Source: Dipteris shenzhenensis
Lineage: Eukaryota > Polypodiophyta > Polypodiopsida > Gleicheniales
Strand: one strand, 5' to 3'
DNA: 64,000 nucleotides
Assembly (NCBI GenBank): GCA_047967505.1
Contig: CM106538.1
Shown here: piece by piece, positions 1-14,347 of the stretch
Position numbering within the stretch: position 1 is the first letter of the stretch
Layout: every line of letters begins with the position of its first letter
Program-made: the position numbers and the translations under genes
Notes under the pieces: generated by a model
Databases searched by the model: none
Told to the model about the DNA's origin: nothing
Seen by the model: the letters and a program-made list of their open reading frames with translations, nothing else

Positions 1-3000
1 ACTGGTGGCATTCTCCATAGAGATTTACACAAATCCATATGATCTCTGCACATGTGAGTTTAGGCTTCTCAATGCCATTTCTTAGGGCCTAATAAGAGAT
101 TGGCACCACTGCCATTCTCCACTTGTACAAATGTTTACCCTACCATTCTGAGAGGTATTCCAATGATCATAGGAGAGTGGTGTCCTATTCCATTCCACAT
201 GTGAGTTTGATGATCTCAGTGTCATTATGTAGTTGCCAACATGAGATTGGCATCACTGCCATTCTCCGCTAGTGGTAATCTAGACAAACTACACCTATAG
301 ATTGACATTCCACTAATTTTATTGGCTGCAGTAGGATAATGGCAAAAGTGCCAATGCACATGTGAGTTTAGGATTCCTTGTGCATGTTTTTAGGTCATGG
401 TATAAGATTGGCACCACCGCCATTCTCCATTGGTGGCATTCTCCACAGAGATTGACACAATTCCATATGATCTCTCCATAGCGGAGACAGTGATCACTAC
501 ATAGAAGAATGCACATGTGAGTTTTGGCTTCTCAATGCCATTTCTTAGGGCCTAATAAGAGATTGGCACCACTGCCATTCTCCACTTGTACAAATGTTTA
601 CCCTACTATTCTAGGAGGGGTCTTCCAGTGATCATAGGAGAGTGGTGTCCGATTCCATTCCACACTAGTGGTAGTCTAGACAGCATGAGATTGGCAAGCA
701 TGAGATTGGCATCACTGCCATTCTCCGCTAGTGGGAATCTAGACAAACTGAACCTATAGATTGACATTCCACTAATTTTATTGGCTGCAGTAGGATAATG
801 GAAAAAGCGCCAATGCACATGTGAGTTTAGGATTCGTTGTGCATGTTTTCAGGTCATGTTATGAGATTGGCACCACTGCCATTCTCCACTGGTGGCATTC
901 TCCACAGAGATTGACACAATTCCATATGATCTCTACTCAGTGGAGACAGTGATCACTACATAGAAGAATGCACATGTGAGTTTCGGCTTCTCAATGCCAT
1001 TTCTTAGGGCCTAATAAGAGATTGGCACCACTGCCATTCTCCACTTGTACAAATGTTTACCCTACTATTCTAGGATGGGTATTCCAGTCATCATAGGAGA
1101 GTGGTGTCCGATCCCAATCCAAACGTGAGTTTGATGATCACAATGTCATCATATAGTTGCCATCATGAGATTGGCATCACTGCCATTCCCCACTAGTGGT
1201 AGTCCAAACAAACTAAACCTATAGATTGACATTCCAGGGCCTAATAAGAGATTGACACAATTATATCTGATCTCTACATCGCGTAGACAGTGATCACTAC
1301 ATAGAATAATGCACATGTGAGTTTAGGATTCTCAATGCCATTTCTTAGGGCAAGCATGAGATTGGCATCATTGCAATTCTCCGCTAGTGGTAATCTAGAC
1401 AAACTAAACCTATAGATTGACATTCCACTAATTTTATTGGCTGCAGTAGGATAATGGCAAAAGTACCAATGCACATGTGAGTTTAGGATTCCTTGTGCAT
1501 GTTTTCAGGTCATGGTATGAGATTGGCATTCTCCACAGATATTGACACAAATCCATATGATCCCTACAAAGTGGAGACAGTGATCACTACATAGAAGAAT
1601 GCACATGTGAGTTTAGGCTTCCCAATGCCATTTATTAGGGCCTAATGAGAGATTGGCACCACTGCCATTCTCCACTTGTACAAATGTTTACCCTACTATT
1701 CTAGGAGGGGTATTCTAGTGATCATAGGAGAGTGGTGTCCGATTCCAATCCAAATGTGAGTTTGATGATCTCAATGTCATTATATAGTTGCCAGCATGAG
1801 ATTGGCATCACTGCCATTCCCCACTAGTGGTAGTCTAGATAATCTAAACCTATAGATTGACATTCCAGGGCCTAATAAGAGATTGACACAATTGCATATG
1901 ATCTCTACACGGTGGAGACAGTGATCACTACATAGAGGAATGCACATGTGAGCTTAGGATTCTCAATGCCATTTCTTAGTGCAAGCATGAGATTTGCATC
2001 AATACCATTCTCCGCTAATGGTAATCTAGACAAACTAAACCTATAGATTGACATTCCACTAATTTTATTGGCTACAGTAGGATAATGGCAAAAGTGCCAA
2101 TGCACATGTGAGTTTCGGATTTTTTGTGCATGTTTTCAGGTCATCGTATGAGATTGACACCACTGCCATTCTCCACTGGCGGCATTCTCCACTGGCAGCA
2201 TTCTCCAGAGAGATCGACACAATTTCATATGATCTCTACACATCGAAGACTGTGATCACTACATAGAAGAATGCACATTACCACTAGCGGAGAATGGCAA
2301 TAGGATAATGGCAAAAGTGCCAATGCACATGTGAGTTTAGGATTCCTTGTGCATGTTTTCAGGTCATGGTATGAGATTGGCACCACTGCCATTCTCCACT
2401 GGTGGCGTTCTCCACAGAGATTGACACAAATCCATATGATCTCTACACAGCGGAGACAATGATCACTACATAGGAGAATGCACATTACCACTAGCGGAGA
2501 ATGGCAGTAGGATAATGGCAAAAGTGCCAATGCACATGCGAGTTTAGGATTCCTTGTGCATGTTTTCAGGTCATGGTATGAGATTGGCACCACTGCCATT
2601 CTCCACTAGTGGCATTCTCCATAGAGATTGACACAAATCCATATGATCTCTACACAGCGGAGATAGTGATCACTACATAGAAGAATGCACATGTGAGTTT
2701 AGGCTTCTCAATGCCATTTCTTAGGCCTAACTAGAGATTTGCACCACTGCCATTCTCCACTTGTACAAATGTTTACCCTATTATTCTAGGAGGCGTGAGA
2801 TTGGCACATGTGAGTGGTGTTCGATTCTATTCCACATGTGAGTCTGATGATCTCAGTGTCATTATGTAGTTGCCAGCATGAGATTGGCATCACTGTCATT
2901 CTCTGCTAGTGGTAATCTAGACAAACTAAACCTATAGATTGACATTCCACTAATTTTATTGGCTGTAGTAGGATAATAGCAAAAGTGCAAATGCACATGT

Positions 3001-6000
3001 GAGTTTAGGATTCCTTGTGCATGTTTTCAGGTCATGGTATGAGATTGGCACCACTGCCATTCTCTGCTAGTGGTAATCTAGACAAACTTAACCTATAGAT
3101 TGACATTCCACTAATTTTATTGGCTGCAGTAGGATAATAGCAAAAGTGCAAATGCACATGTGAGTTTAGGATTCCTTGTGCATGTTTTCAGGTCATGGTA
3201 TGAGATTGGCACCACTGCCATTCTCCACTGGTGGCATTCTCCATAGAGATTGACACAATTCCATATGATCTCTACACAGCGTAGACAGTGATCACTACAT
3301 AGAAGAATGCACATGTGAGTTTAGGATTCCTTGTGTATGTTTTCAGGTCATGGTATGAGATTGGCACCACTGCCATTCTCCACTGGTGGCATTCTCCATA
3401 GAGATTGACACAAATCCGTATGATCTCTACACATGTGACTTTAGGCTTCTCATTGCCATTTCTTAGGGCCTAAGAAGAGATTGGCACCACTGCCATTCTC
3501 TGCTAGTGGTAATCTAGACAAACTGAACCTATAGATTGACATTCCACTAATTTCATTGGCTGCAATAGGATAATGGAAAAAGTGCCAATGCACATGTGAG
3601 TTTAGGATTCCTTATGCATGTTTTGAGGTCATGGTATGAGATTGGCAACACTGCCATTCTCCACTGATGGCATTTTCCACAGAGATTAAAACAATTCCAT
3701 ATGATCTCTACACAGCACAGACAGTCATCACTACATAGAAGAATACACATGTGAATTTAGGCTTCTCAATGCCATTTCTTAGGGCCTAATAAGAGATTGG
3801 CACCACTGCCATTCTCCACTTGTACAAATGTTTACCCTACTATTATAGGAGGGGTATTCTAGTGAGCATACGAGAGTGGTGTCCGATACCAATCCAAACA
3901 TGAGTTTGATGATCTCAATGTCATTATATAGTTGCCAGCATGAGAGTGGCATAACTGCCTTTCCCCACTAGTGGAAATCTAGACAAACTAAACCTATAGA
4001 TTGACATTCCAGGGCCTAATAAGAGATTGACACAATTCCATATGATCTCTACACACAGCGGAGACAATGATCACCACAGAGAAGAATACACATGTGAGTT
4101 TAGGATTCTTAATACCATTTCTTAGGGCAAGCATGAGATTGGCATCAGTGCAATTCTCTGCTAGTTGTAATCTAGACAAACTAAACCTATAGATTAACAT
4201 TCCACTAATTTTATTGGCTACAGTAGGATAATGGAAAAAGTGCCAATGCACATGTGCGTTTAGGATTCCTTGTGCATGTTTTCAGGTCATGGTATGAGAT
4301 TGGCACCACTGCCATTCTCCACTGGTGGCATTCTCCTCAGAGATTGACACAATTCCATATGATCTCTACATAGTGGAGACAGTGATCACTACATAGAAGA
4401 ATGCACATTACCACTAGCAGAGAATGGCAGTAGGATAATGGCAAAAGTGCCAATGCACATGTGAGTTTAGGATTCCTTGTGCATGTTTTCAGGTCATGGT
4501 ATGAGAATGGCACCACTGCCATTCTCCACTGGTGGCATTCTCCACAGAGATTGACACAATTCCATATGATCTCTACACAGCAGAGACGGTGATCACTACT
4601 TAGAAGAATGCACATGTGAGTTTAGGCTTCTCCATGCCATTTATTAGAGCCTAATAAGAGATTGGCACCACTACCATTCTTCACTTGTACAAATGTTTAC
4701 CCTACTATTCTAGGAGGGGTATTCCTATGCCAGTCCAAATGTGAGTTTGATGATCTCAATGTCATTATATAGTTGCTAGCATGAGATTGGCATCACTGCC
4801 ATTCCCCACTAGTGGTAGTCTAGACAAACTAAACCTATAGATTGACATTCCATGGCCTAAAAGAGATTGACACAATTCCATATGATCTCTACACAGAGGA
4901 GATAGTGATCTTTACATAGAAGAATGCACATGTGAGTTTAGTATTCTTAATGCCATTTCTTAGGGCAAGCGTGAGATTGGCATCACTACCATTCTCCGCT
5001 AGTGGTAATCTAGACAAACTAAACCTATAGATTGACATTCCACTAATTTTATTGGCTGCAGTAGGATAATGGCAAAAGTGCCAATGCACATGTGAGTTTA
5101 GGATTCCTTGTGCATGTTTTCAGGTCATGGTATGAGATTGGCACCACTACCATTCTCCACTGGTGGCATTCTCCACAGAGATTGACACAATTCCATATGA
5201 TCTCTACACAGCGGAGACAGTGATCACTACATAGAAGAATGCACATGTGAGTTTAGGCTTCTCAATGCCATTTTCTAGGGCCTAATAAGAGATTGGCACC
5301 ACTGCCATTCTTCACTTGTACAAATGTTTACCCTACTATTCTAGGAGTGGTATTCCAGTGATCATAGGAGAGTGGTGTCATCCAAATGTGAGCTTGATGA
5401 TCTCAATGTCATTATATAGTTGCGAGCATGAGATTGGCATCACTGCCATTCCCCACTAGTGGTATTCTAGACAAACTAAACCTATAGATTGACATTCCAG
5501 GGCCTAATAAGATATTGACACAATTCCATGTGATCTCTACACAGCGAAGACAGTGATCACTACATAGAAGAATGCACATGTGAGTTTAGGATTCTCAATG
5601 CCATTTCTTAGGGCCTAATAAGAGATTGGCATCACTGCCATTCTCCGTTAGTGGTAATCTAGACAAACTAAACCTATAGATTGATGTTTACCCTACTATT
5701 CTAGGAGGGGTATTCCACTGATCATAGGAGAGTGGTGTCCGATTCCAATCCAAATGTGAGTTTGATGATCTCAATGTCATTATATAGTTACCAGCATGAG
5801 ATTGGCATCACTGCCATTCCCCACTAGTGGTAGTCTAATTTTATTGGCATTCTCCATAGAGATTGACGCAATTCCATATGATCTCTACACCGCGGAGATA
5901 GTGATCACTACATAGAAGAATGCACATGTGAGTTTAGGCTTCTCAATGCCATTTCTTCGGGCCTAATAAGAGATTGGCATCACTGCCATTCTCCACTTGT

Positions 6001-9000
6001 ACAAATGTTTACCCTACTATTCTAGGAGTGGTATTCCAGTGATCATAGGAGAGTGGTGTCCGATTCAAATCCAAATGTGAGTTTGATGATCTCAAATTCA
6101 TTATATAGTTGCGAGCATGAGATTGGCATCACTGCCATTCCCCACTAGTGGTAGTCTAGACAAACTAAACCTATAGATTTACATTCCAGGGCCTAATAAG
6201 AGATTGACACAAATCCATGTGATCTCTACACAGCGGAGACAGTGATCACTACAACTACATAGAAGAGTGCACATGTGAGTTTAGGATTCTCAATGCGATT
6301 TCTTAGGGCAAGCATGAGATTGGCATCACTGCCATTCTCCATTAGTGGTAATCTAGACAAACTAAACCTATAGATTGACGTTTACCCTACTATTCTAGGA
6401 GGGGTATTCCACTGATCATAGGAGAGTGGTGTCCGATTCCAATCCAAATGTGAGTTTGATGATCTCAACGTCATTATATAGTTACCAGCATGAGATTGGC
6501 ATCTCTACCATTCTCCACTAGTGGTAGTCTAATTTTATTGGCATTCTCCACAGAGATTGACACAATTCCATATGATCTCTACACAGCGGAGACAAGGATC
6601 ACTACATAGAAGAATGCACATGTGAGTTTAGGCTTCTCAATGCCATTTCTTAGGGCCTAATAAGAGATTGGTACCACTGCCATTCTCCACTTGTACAAAT
6701 GTTTACTCTACTATTCTAGGAGGGGTATTCCAGTGATCATAGGAGAGTGGTGTCCGATTCCAATCCACATGTGGGTTTGATGATCTCAGAGATTGACACG
6801 ATTCCATATGATCTCTACACAGCAGAGACAGTGATCATTACATAGAAGAATGCACATGTTAGTTTCGGATTCCTTGTGCATATTTCCAAGTCATGGTATG
6901 AGATTGGCACCACTACCATTCTCCACAGAGATTGACACATCTCCATATGATTTCTACATAGCGGAGATAGTGATCACTACATAGAAGAATGCACATGTGA
7001 GTTTAGGATTCCTTGTGCATGTTTTCAGGTCATGGTATGAGATTGGCACCACTGCCATTCTCCATATAGATTTGTGTCAATCTCTGTGGAGAATACATAG
7101 AAGAATGCACATGCAAGTTTGGGCTTCTCAATGCCATTTCTTAGGGCCTAATAAGACATTGGCACCACTGCCATTCTCCACTTGTAGAAATGTTTACCCT
7201 ACTATTCTAGGAGGGGTATTGCACTGATCATAGGAGAGTGGTGTTCGATTCCATTCCACATGTGAGTTTGATGATCTCAGTGACATTATGTAGTTGCGAG
7301 CATGAGATTGGCATCACTGCCATTCTCCACTAGTGGTAATCTAGAAACACTAAACCTATAGATTGACATTCCACTAATTTTATTGGCTACAGTAGGATAA
7401 TGGCAAAAGTGCAAATGCACGAGTGTAGGATTCCTTGAGCATGTTTTTAGGTCATGGTATGAGATTGGCACCATTGCCATTCTCCACTGGTGGCATTATC
7501 CATAGAAATTGACACAATTCCATATGATCTCTACATAGCGGAGACAGTGATCACTACATAGAAGAATGCACATGTGAGTTCAGGCTTCTCAATGCCATTT
7601 CTTAGGGCCTAATAAGAGATTGGCACCACTGCCATTCTCCACTTGTACAAATGTTTACCCTACTATTCTAGCAGGGGTATTCCAGTGATCATAGGAGAGT
7701 GGTGTCCGATTCCAATCCACATGTGAGTTTAATGATTTTAGAGATTGACACAATTCCATATGATCTCTACACAAATGATCTCTACACAGCAGAGATAGTG
7801 ATCACTACATAGAAGAATGCACATGTGAGTTTAGGATTCCTTGTGCATGTTTGCAGGTCATGGTATGAGATTGGCACCACTACCATTCTCCACTGGTGGC
7901 ATTCTCCACAGAGATTGACACAATTCCATATGATCTCTACACAGCGGAGACAGTGATCACTACATAGAAGAATGCACATGTGTGTTTAGGATTCCTTATG
8001 CATGTTTTCAGGTCATGGTATGAGATTGGCACCACTACCATTCTCCATTGGTGGCATTCTCCACAGAGATTAACACAATTCCATATGATCTCTACACAGC
8101 GGAGACAGTGATCACTACATAGAAGAATGCACATGTGAGTTTAGGATTCCTTGTGCATGTTTTCAAGTCATGGTATGAGATTGGCAGCACTTCCATTCTC
8201 CACTGGTGGCATTCTCCATAGACATTGACACAAATCCATATGATCTCTGCACATGTGAGTTTAGGCTTCTCAATACCAATTCTTAGGGCCTAATAAGAGA
8301 TTGGCACCACTACCATTCTCCACTTGTACAAATGTTTACCCTACTATTCTAGGAGGGGTATTCCAGTGATCATAGGAGAGTGGTGTCCTATTCCATTCCA
8401 CATGTGAGTTTGATGATCTCAGTGTCATTATGTAGTTGCCAGCATGAGATTGGCATCACTGCCATTCTCCGCTAGTGGTAATCTAGACAAACTGAACCTA
8501 TAGATTGACATTCCACTAATTTTAATGGCTGCAGTAGGATAATGGCAAAAGTGCCAATGCACATGTGAGTTTAGGATTCCTTGTGCATGTTTTCAGGTCA
8601 TGGTATGAGATTGGCACCACTGCCATTCTCCATAGAGATTGACACAATTCCATATGTTCTCTACACAGTGGAGACAGTGATCACTACATAGAAGAATGCA
8701 CATGTGAGTTTAGGCTTCTCAATGCCATTTGTTAGGGCCTAATAAGAGATTGGCACCACTTCCATTCTCCACTTGTACAAATGTTTACCCTACTATTCTA
8801 GGTGGGGTATTCCAGTGATCATAGGAGAGTGGTGTCCGATTCCAATCCAAACGTGAGTTTGATGATCTCAATGTCATTATATAGCTGCCAGCATGAGATT
8901 GGCATCACTGCCATTCCCCACTAGTGGTAGTCTAGACAAACTAAACCTATAGATTGACATTCCAGGGCCTAATAAGAGATTGACACAATTCCATATGATC

Positions 9001-10241
9001 TCTACACAGCAGAGATAGTGATCACTACATAGAAGAATGCACATGTGAGTTTAGGATTCTCAATGCCATTTATTAGGGCCAGCATGAGTTTGGCATCACT
9101 CCCATTCTCTGCTAGTGGTAATCTAGACAAACTAAACCTATAGATTGACATTCCACTAATTTTATTGGCTGTAGTAGGATAATGGCAAAAGTACCAATGC
9201 ACATGTGAGTTTAGGATTCCTTGTGCATGTTTTCAGGTCATGGTATGAGATTGGCACCACTACCTTTCTCCACTGGTGGCATTCTCCACAAAGATTGACA
9301 CAGTTCAATATGATCCATACACAGCGGAGACAGTAATCACTACATAGAAGAATGCACATTACCACTAGCGGAGAATGGCAGTAGGGTAATGGCAAAAGTG
9401 CCAATGCACATGTGAGTTTAGGATTCCTTGTGCATGTTCTCGATAGAGATTGACACAAATCCATATGATCTCTGCACATGTGAGTTTAGGCTTCTCAATG
9501 CCATTTCTTAGGGCCTAATAAGAGATTGGCACCACTGCCATTCTCCACTTGTACAAATGTTTACCCTACTATTCTAGGAGTGGTATTCGAGTGATCATAG
9601 GAGAGTGGTCTCCGATTCAAATCCACATGTCACTTTGATGATCTCAGTGTCATTATGTAGGTGCCAGAGTTTGGCATCACTGCCATTCACCACTAGTGGT
9701 AGTCTATACAAACTAAACCTATAGATTGACATTCCACTAATTTTATTGGCTGCAGTAGGATAATGGCATAAGTGCCAATGCAGATGTGAGTTTAGGATTC
9801 CTTGTGCTTGTTTTTAGGTCATGGTATGAGATTGGCACCACTACCATTCTCCACAGAGATTGACACAATTCCATATGATCTCTACACAGCGGAGACAATG
9901 ATCACTACATAGACGAATGCACATGTGAGTTTAGGCTTCCCAATGCCATTTCTTAGGGCCTAATAAGAGATTGGCACCACTGCCATTCTCCACTTGTACA
10001 AATGTTTACCCTACTATTCTAGGAGGGGTATTCTAGTGATCATCGGGGAGTGGTGTCCGATTCAAATCCACATGTGAGTTTGATGATCTTAGTGTCATTA
10101 TGTAGGTGCCAGCATGAGTTTGGCATCACTACCATTCTCCACTACTGGTAGTCTAGACAAACTAAACCTATAGATTGACATTCCACTAATTTTATTGGAT
10201 GCACATGTGAGTTTAGGCTTCACAGTGCAATTTTCTAGGGC
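1..10241. repeat. Complex satellite array (S1), left block
   Basis: The whole stretch is made of a few short modules in varying order. Recurrent ones are GAGATTGGCACCACTGCC, CTTGTACAAATGTTTACCC, CACTAATTTTATTGGCTGCA, GCACATGTGAGTTTAGG and TTCCATATGATCTCTAC. The module ending in CTTGTACAAATG recurs near 101, 559, 1016, 1655, 4645, 5289, 5967 and 6665, giving spacings of about 460 or 640-700 bases, so higher-order units differ by gain or loss of modules. Minus-strand open frames of 60-120 codons recur only because the repeat lacks stops in that frame. They begin and end at repeat boundaries, share no domain, and are not called as genes. No other gene is visible in this block. Confidence 0.93.
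7829..8290. repeat. Local tandem run of a ~155-bp satellite monomer
   Basis: The string TTAGGATTCC begins at about 7831, 7985 and 8141, and the intervening sequence repeats almost exactly, including the GATTGGCACCACT core, the ATTCTCCACTGGTGGC segment and the TTCCATATGATC segment. This 154-156 bp period is the clearest simple tandem unit inside the array and is probably one basic monomer of it. Confidence 0.8.
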
Positions 10242-10246
10242 CTAAT
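10242..10246. other. Target-site duplication CTAAT, left side of Copia-A
   Basis: CTAAT precedes the 5' LTR here and, because of the tandem duplication, again at 12199-12203. The matching copy follows the 3' LTR at 19476-19480. The uninterrupted satellite elsewhere reads GGGCCTAATAAGAGATTGG, so the site is confirmed by internal comparison. Confidence 0.9.
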
Positions 10247-10417
10247 TATGGAGGCTAAAGGTCACCGTGCCTTTACCCCGGTTATGTACAATACTCAAAC
10301 ACATATATAAATGAATGAAAAAGAAGATTAGGGTGGTTCTGCACCCACCAAAACTTGTGTGGCTCTCTGTCTCTCTCTCTCCTTCTTCTGTTCTTGCTTC
10401 CGTTGAGAGCACTCTCA
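10247..10417 (+). repeat. Copia-A 5' LTR, copy 1
   Basis: This 171-bp LTR starts TATGGAGGCTAAAGG, where the 3' LTR starts TGTGGGGGTTAAAGG, and ends GAGAGCACTCTCA. It contains a TATA-like box and a CT-rich run near its end. The primer site follows after two bases. Confidence 0.9.
10304..10310 (+). promoter_or_regulatory. TATA-like box in the Copia-A 5' LTR
   Basis: TATATAA lies 58 bases into the 171-bp LTR, and the same box is at 12261-12267 in the second LTR copy. It lies in a segment that the 3' LTR lacks. Its promoter role is inferred from position only. Confidence 0.5.
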
Positions 10418-10419
10418 AC

Positions 10420-10431
10420 TGGTATCAGAGC
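10420..10431 (+). other. Primer binding site, Copia-A copy 1
   Basis: TGGTATCAGAGC lies two bases after the LTR and is the standard complement of the 3' end of plant initiator tRNA-Met used by copia elements. A second copy is at 12377-12388. Confidence 0.93.
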
Positions 10432-12203
10432 GCGAGTGATCTAGCTGAGCATGCATGAATGCTTGGAAGCTCAGCAGCTTTGTGGGAGGAAGGAGAAGCT
10501 CTGTGGGAAGCTTTGTGGGTGACTTTACTTGCATCCGAGTGTGTAGAGACCTTGGAGGAACCTTTGGAAAAGTCACTTTGGTTTTGTGAAGTGGTTTTTA
10601 GAGCCTGTTAAGTGTTTTAAAAAAAAAAGTCGTTTTTTGAGCTTTTCCCTGTTCCATTCGATGACAGAGATTCCATATTGACTTGTAGAGGCAACTATTG
10701 CTTGCTTTTGGTGTCCACTTCACTTCGGGAGCTTGGAAACACCTTCATTCTTGAATCTAGGATCATTTCATTAGATTTCTGACTCACTGTGTCAGTTTCT
10801 GCGTTTTTTTCCCGGGTGTTGAAACTCATGTTTGGAGCAACCATTTGCAGATCTGTCAGTTCCAGTGGACTCAGAAGGTCCTAAAACTTCTATGTTGCTC
10901 ATCATTCACACTCTGGTGGAGTTTACAAATAGCTCTATTTCCAAAAACGTTCTTTAGTCCGTGTGTTGGACCCAGTGATTGAGACCACGGTTTCCAAAAC
11001 CATCTGTCATTTCTTAGGGCCAGCATGAGTTTGGCATCACTCCCATTCTCTGCTAGTGGTAATCTAGACAAACTAAACCTATAGATTGACATTCCACTAA
11101 TTTTATTGGCTACAGTAGGATAATGGCAAAAGTGCGAGAGCACATGTGAGTTTAGGATTCCTTGTGCATGTTTTGAGGTCATGGTTTGAGATTGGCACCA
11201 CTACCTTTCTCCACTGGTGGCATTCTCCACAGAGATTGACACAATTCCATATGATCCATACACAGCGGAGACAGTGATCACTACATAGAAGAATGCACAT
11301 TACCACTAGCGGAGAATGGCAGTAGGGTAATGGAAGAAGTGCCAATGCACATGTGAGTTTAGGATTCCTTGTGCATGTTCTCCACAGAGATTGACACAAA
11401 TCCATATGATCTCTACACATGTGAGTTTAGGCTTCTCAATGCCATTTCTTAGGGCCTAATAAGAGATTGGCACCACTGCCATTCTCCACTTGTACAAATG
11501 TTTACCCTACTATTCTAGGAGTGGTATTCGAGTGATCATAGGAGAGTGGTGTCTGATTCAAATCCACATATGAGTTTGATGATCTCAGTGTCATTATGTA
11601 GGTGCCAGAGTTTGGCATCACTGCCATTCTCCACTAGTGGTAGTCTATACAAACTAAACCTATAGATTGACATTCCACTAATTTTATTGGCTGCAGTAGG
11701 ATAATGGCATAAGTACCAATGCAGATGTGAGTTTAGGATTCCTTATGCATGTTTTTAGGTCATGGTATGAGATTGGCACCACTGCCATTCTCCACTAGTG
11801 GCATTCTCCATAGAGATTGACACAATTCCATATGATCTCTACACAGCGGAGACAATGATCACTACATAGAAGAATGCACATGTGAGTTTAGGCTTCCCAA
11901 TGCCATTTCTTAGGACCTAATAAGAGATTGGCACCACTGCCATTCTCCACTTGTACAAATGTTTACCCTACTATTCTAGGAGGGGTATTCTAGTGATCAT
12001 GGGGGAGTGGTGTTCGATTCAAATCCACATGTGAGTTTGATGATCTTAGTGTCATTATGTAGGTGCCAGCATGAGTTTGGCATCACTACCATTTTCCACT
12101 AGTTGTAGTCTAGACAAACTAAACCTATAGATTGACATTCCACTAATTTTATTGGATGCACATGTGAGTTTAGGCTTCACAGTGCGATTTTCTAGGGCCT
12201 AAT

Positions 12204-12374
12204 TATGGAGGTTAAAGGTCACTGTGCCTTTACCCTAGTTATGTACAATACTCAAACACATATATAAATGAATGAAAAAGAAGATTAGGGTCGTTCTACA
12301 CCCACCAAAACTTGTGTGGCTCTCTGTCTCTCTCTCTCCTTCTTTCGTTCTTGCTTCTGTTGAGAGCACTCTCA
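12204..12374 (+). repeat. Copia-A 5' LTR, copy 2
   Basis: This is a second 171-bp copy, nearly identical to the LTR at 10247 and preceded by the same CTAAT and satellite flank. It belongs to the 1.95-kb tandem duplication, not to a separate insertion. It is the LTR copy closest to the coding region. Confidence 0.9.
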
Positions 12375-13290
12375 ACTGGTATCAGAGCGCGAGTGATCTA
12401 GCTGAGCATGCGTGAATGCTTGGAAGCTCAGCAACTCTATGGGAGGAAGGAGAAGCTCTGTGGGAAGCTTTGTGGGTGACTTTACTTGTATCCGAGTGTG
12501 TAGAGACCTTGGAGGAACCTTTGGAAAAGTCACTTTGGTTTTGTGAAGTGGTTTTTAGAGCCTGTTAAGTGTTAAAAAAAAAAAAGTCGTTTTTTGAGCT
12601 TTTCCCTGTTCCGTTCGATGACAGAGACTCCATATTGACTTGTAGAGGCAACTATTGCTTGCTTTTGGTGTCCACTTCACTTCAACAGCTTGGAAACACC
12701 TTCATTCTTGAATCTAGGATCATTTCATTGGATTTCTGACTCACTGTGTCAGTTTTTGCGTTTTTTGCCCGGGTGTTGAAACTCAAGTTTGGAGCAACCA
12801 TTTGCAGATTTGTCAGTTCCAGTGGACTCAGGAGTCCTAAAACTTCTATGTTGCTCATCATTCGCACTGTGGTGGAGTTTACAAACAGCTCTGTTTCCAA
12901 AAACGTTTTTCAGTCCGTGTGTTGAACCCAGTGATTGAGACCACGGTTTCCAAAACCATCTGTCATTTCTTAGGGCCAGCATGAGTTTGGCATCACTCCC
13001 ATTCTCTGCTAGTGGTAATCTAGACAAACTAAACCTATAGATTGACATTCCACTAATTTTATTGGCTGCAGTAGGATAATGGCAAAAGTGCCAATGCACA
13101 TGTGAGTTTAGGGATCCTTATGCATGTTTTGAGGTCATGGTATGAGATTGGCACCACTGCCTTTCTCCACTGGTGGCATTCTCGACAGAGATTGACACAA
13201 TTCCATATGATCCATACACAGCGGAGACAGTGATCACTACATAGAAGAATGCACATTACCACTAGCGGAGAATGGCAGTAGGGTAATGGC

Positions 13291-14347
13291 ACTCTGGTGG
13301 AGCAACCATTTGCAGATCTGTCAGTTCCAGTGGACTCAGGAGGTCCTAAAACTTCTATGTTTCTCATCATTCACACTCTGGTGGAGTTTACAAACAGCTC
13401 TGTTTCCAAAAACGTTTTTTAGTCCGTGTGTTGGACCCAGTGATTGAGACCACGGTTTCCAAAACCGTCTATCCCATTGCGTTTCGGATGCCCAAAAACC
13501 CCTACCTGTCAGTTCTTGTGCAATTCGGTGGAGGATTTTTAGAGTTATAGATCTCTGTGTATTCGATTTCGTCTCTCTATTATGTGTTTTTCATTCTAAG
13601 GTTTTGAAACGTTAGATTTATGCCACATGGCAGTGGATAAGTGTTGACTCCCATTTCTCATTCATCGGTTGGGATTTTGGAGTTCTGGCAGAAGAGAGAT
13701 ATTTGCAGATTTTCTTGCTGATTCCGATTATGCAATGGCACCCATGTTTTGAGGCATCTCAGGTTCTATTTTGAGTAGCGGTCATTACCGTGGGACTATG
13801 ATTTCTTGAGCATACCTTATGCAGATCACTCTGGTTGCAGTTTGAGCAGTGTGCGCTCATTCGTGGTATGCATTGGGTTGTAGTGGATGATTTATAGGCC
13901 ATTTGGATGCATTGCGGTCCTTATTGGATGCGGTGATAGGCCCAAATTGCCTTATGGGATGCTATTTTTTATGGACACTTTGCACATGGATGCTATTTTA
14001 TGCTAAGGGACAGCTTTGACACATTGCAGGTAATGCATTGATAGTGCTATGCTCTCTTGGATGAGATATTATTAATGCATATGCCAGTGGACGGTGTTTA
14101 TGCTTGAGTCATTTAGCACTTATTGGCATTTTGGATTGCCATTGTAGTTGGCATTTTCTTTTGGGCCAGATTTGCTCATATGGATGCATAGTATATGCAC
14201 ATGAGTCAGATGCATCTTTTGATGCTTTGAGCTTTGAGTTTTGGTGATATTTCACTCTATTGTGGCATACACATTTGGGTGCACCTGGTATTTGGTGTGA
14301 TTCTCTCTTGTATGCACTAGCATTTGGGATTTTGTTTTATTTGCATT
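13291..14347 (+). other. Copia-A untranslated leader
   Basis: The sequence continues the leader seen in the upstream copies from GAGCAACCATTTGCAG onward and runs without a convincing reading frame to the gag ATG. Partial copies of its first part are at 10800-10995 and 12780-12950. I see no gene in it. Confidence 0.7.

Larger units (their letters stand above)
9063..13290 (+). repeat. ~1.95-kb tandem duplication carrying satellite plus a copia 5' LTR
   Basis: A unit that begins with TTAGGGCCAGCATGAGTTTG, runs through satellite, a 171-bp copia LTR, its primer site and about 570 bases of leader, and ends at CCAAAACCATCTGTCA occurs twice in full (about 9063-11010 and 11010-12965). A third copy is partial (12965-13290). 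In that copy the satellite jumps straight into the leader at GAGCAACCATTTGCAG, near 13300. Coordinates shift by 1957 between the two LTR copies. The duplication therefore postdates insertion of the element. Confidence 0.85.

Noticed and set aside
1-10241. CRISPR-like regular repeats
   Set aside because: Unit sizes of 155-700 bp, no conserved short repeat with unique spacers, and a eukaryotic context rule it out.
319-13370. Dozens of minus-strand open frames of 60-120 codons with shared residues such as MHWHFCHYPTAANKISGM
   Set aside because: They are the same satellite modules read in one stop-poor frame. They start and end with repeat boundaries, appear in every permutation, and have no domain or promoter context.
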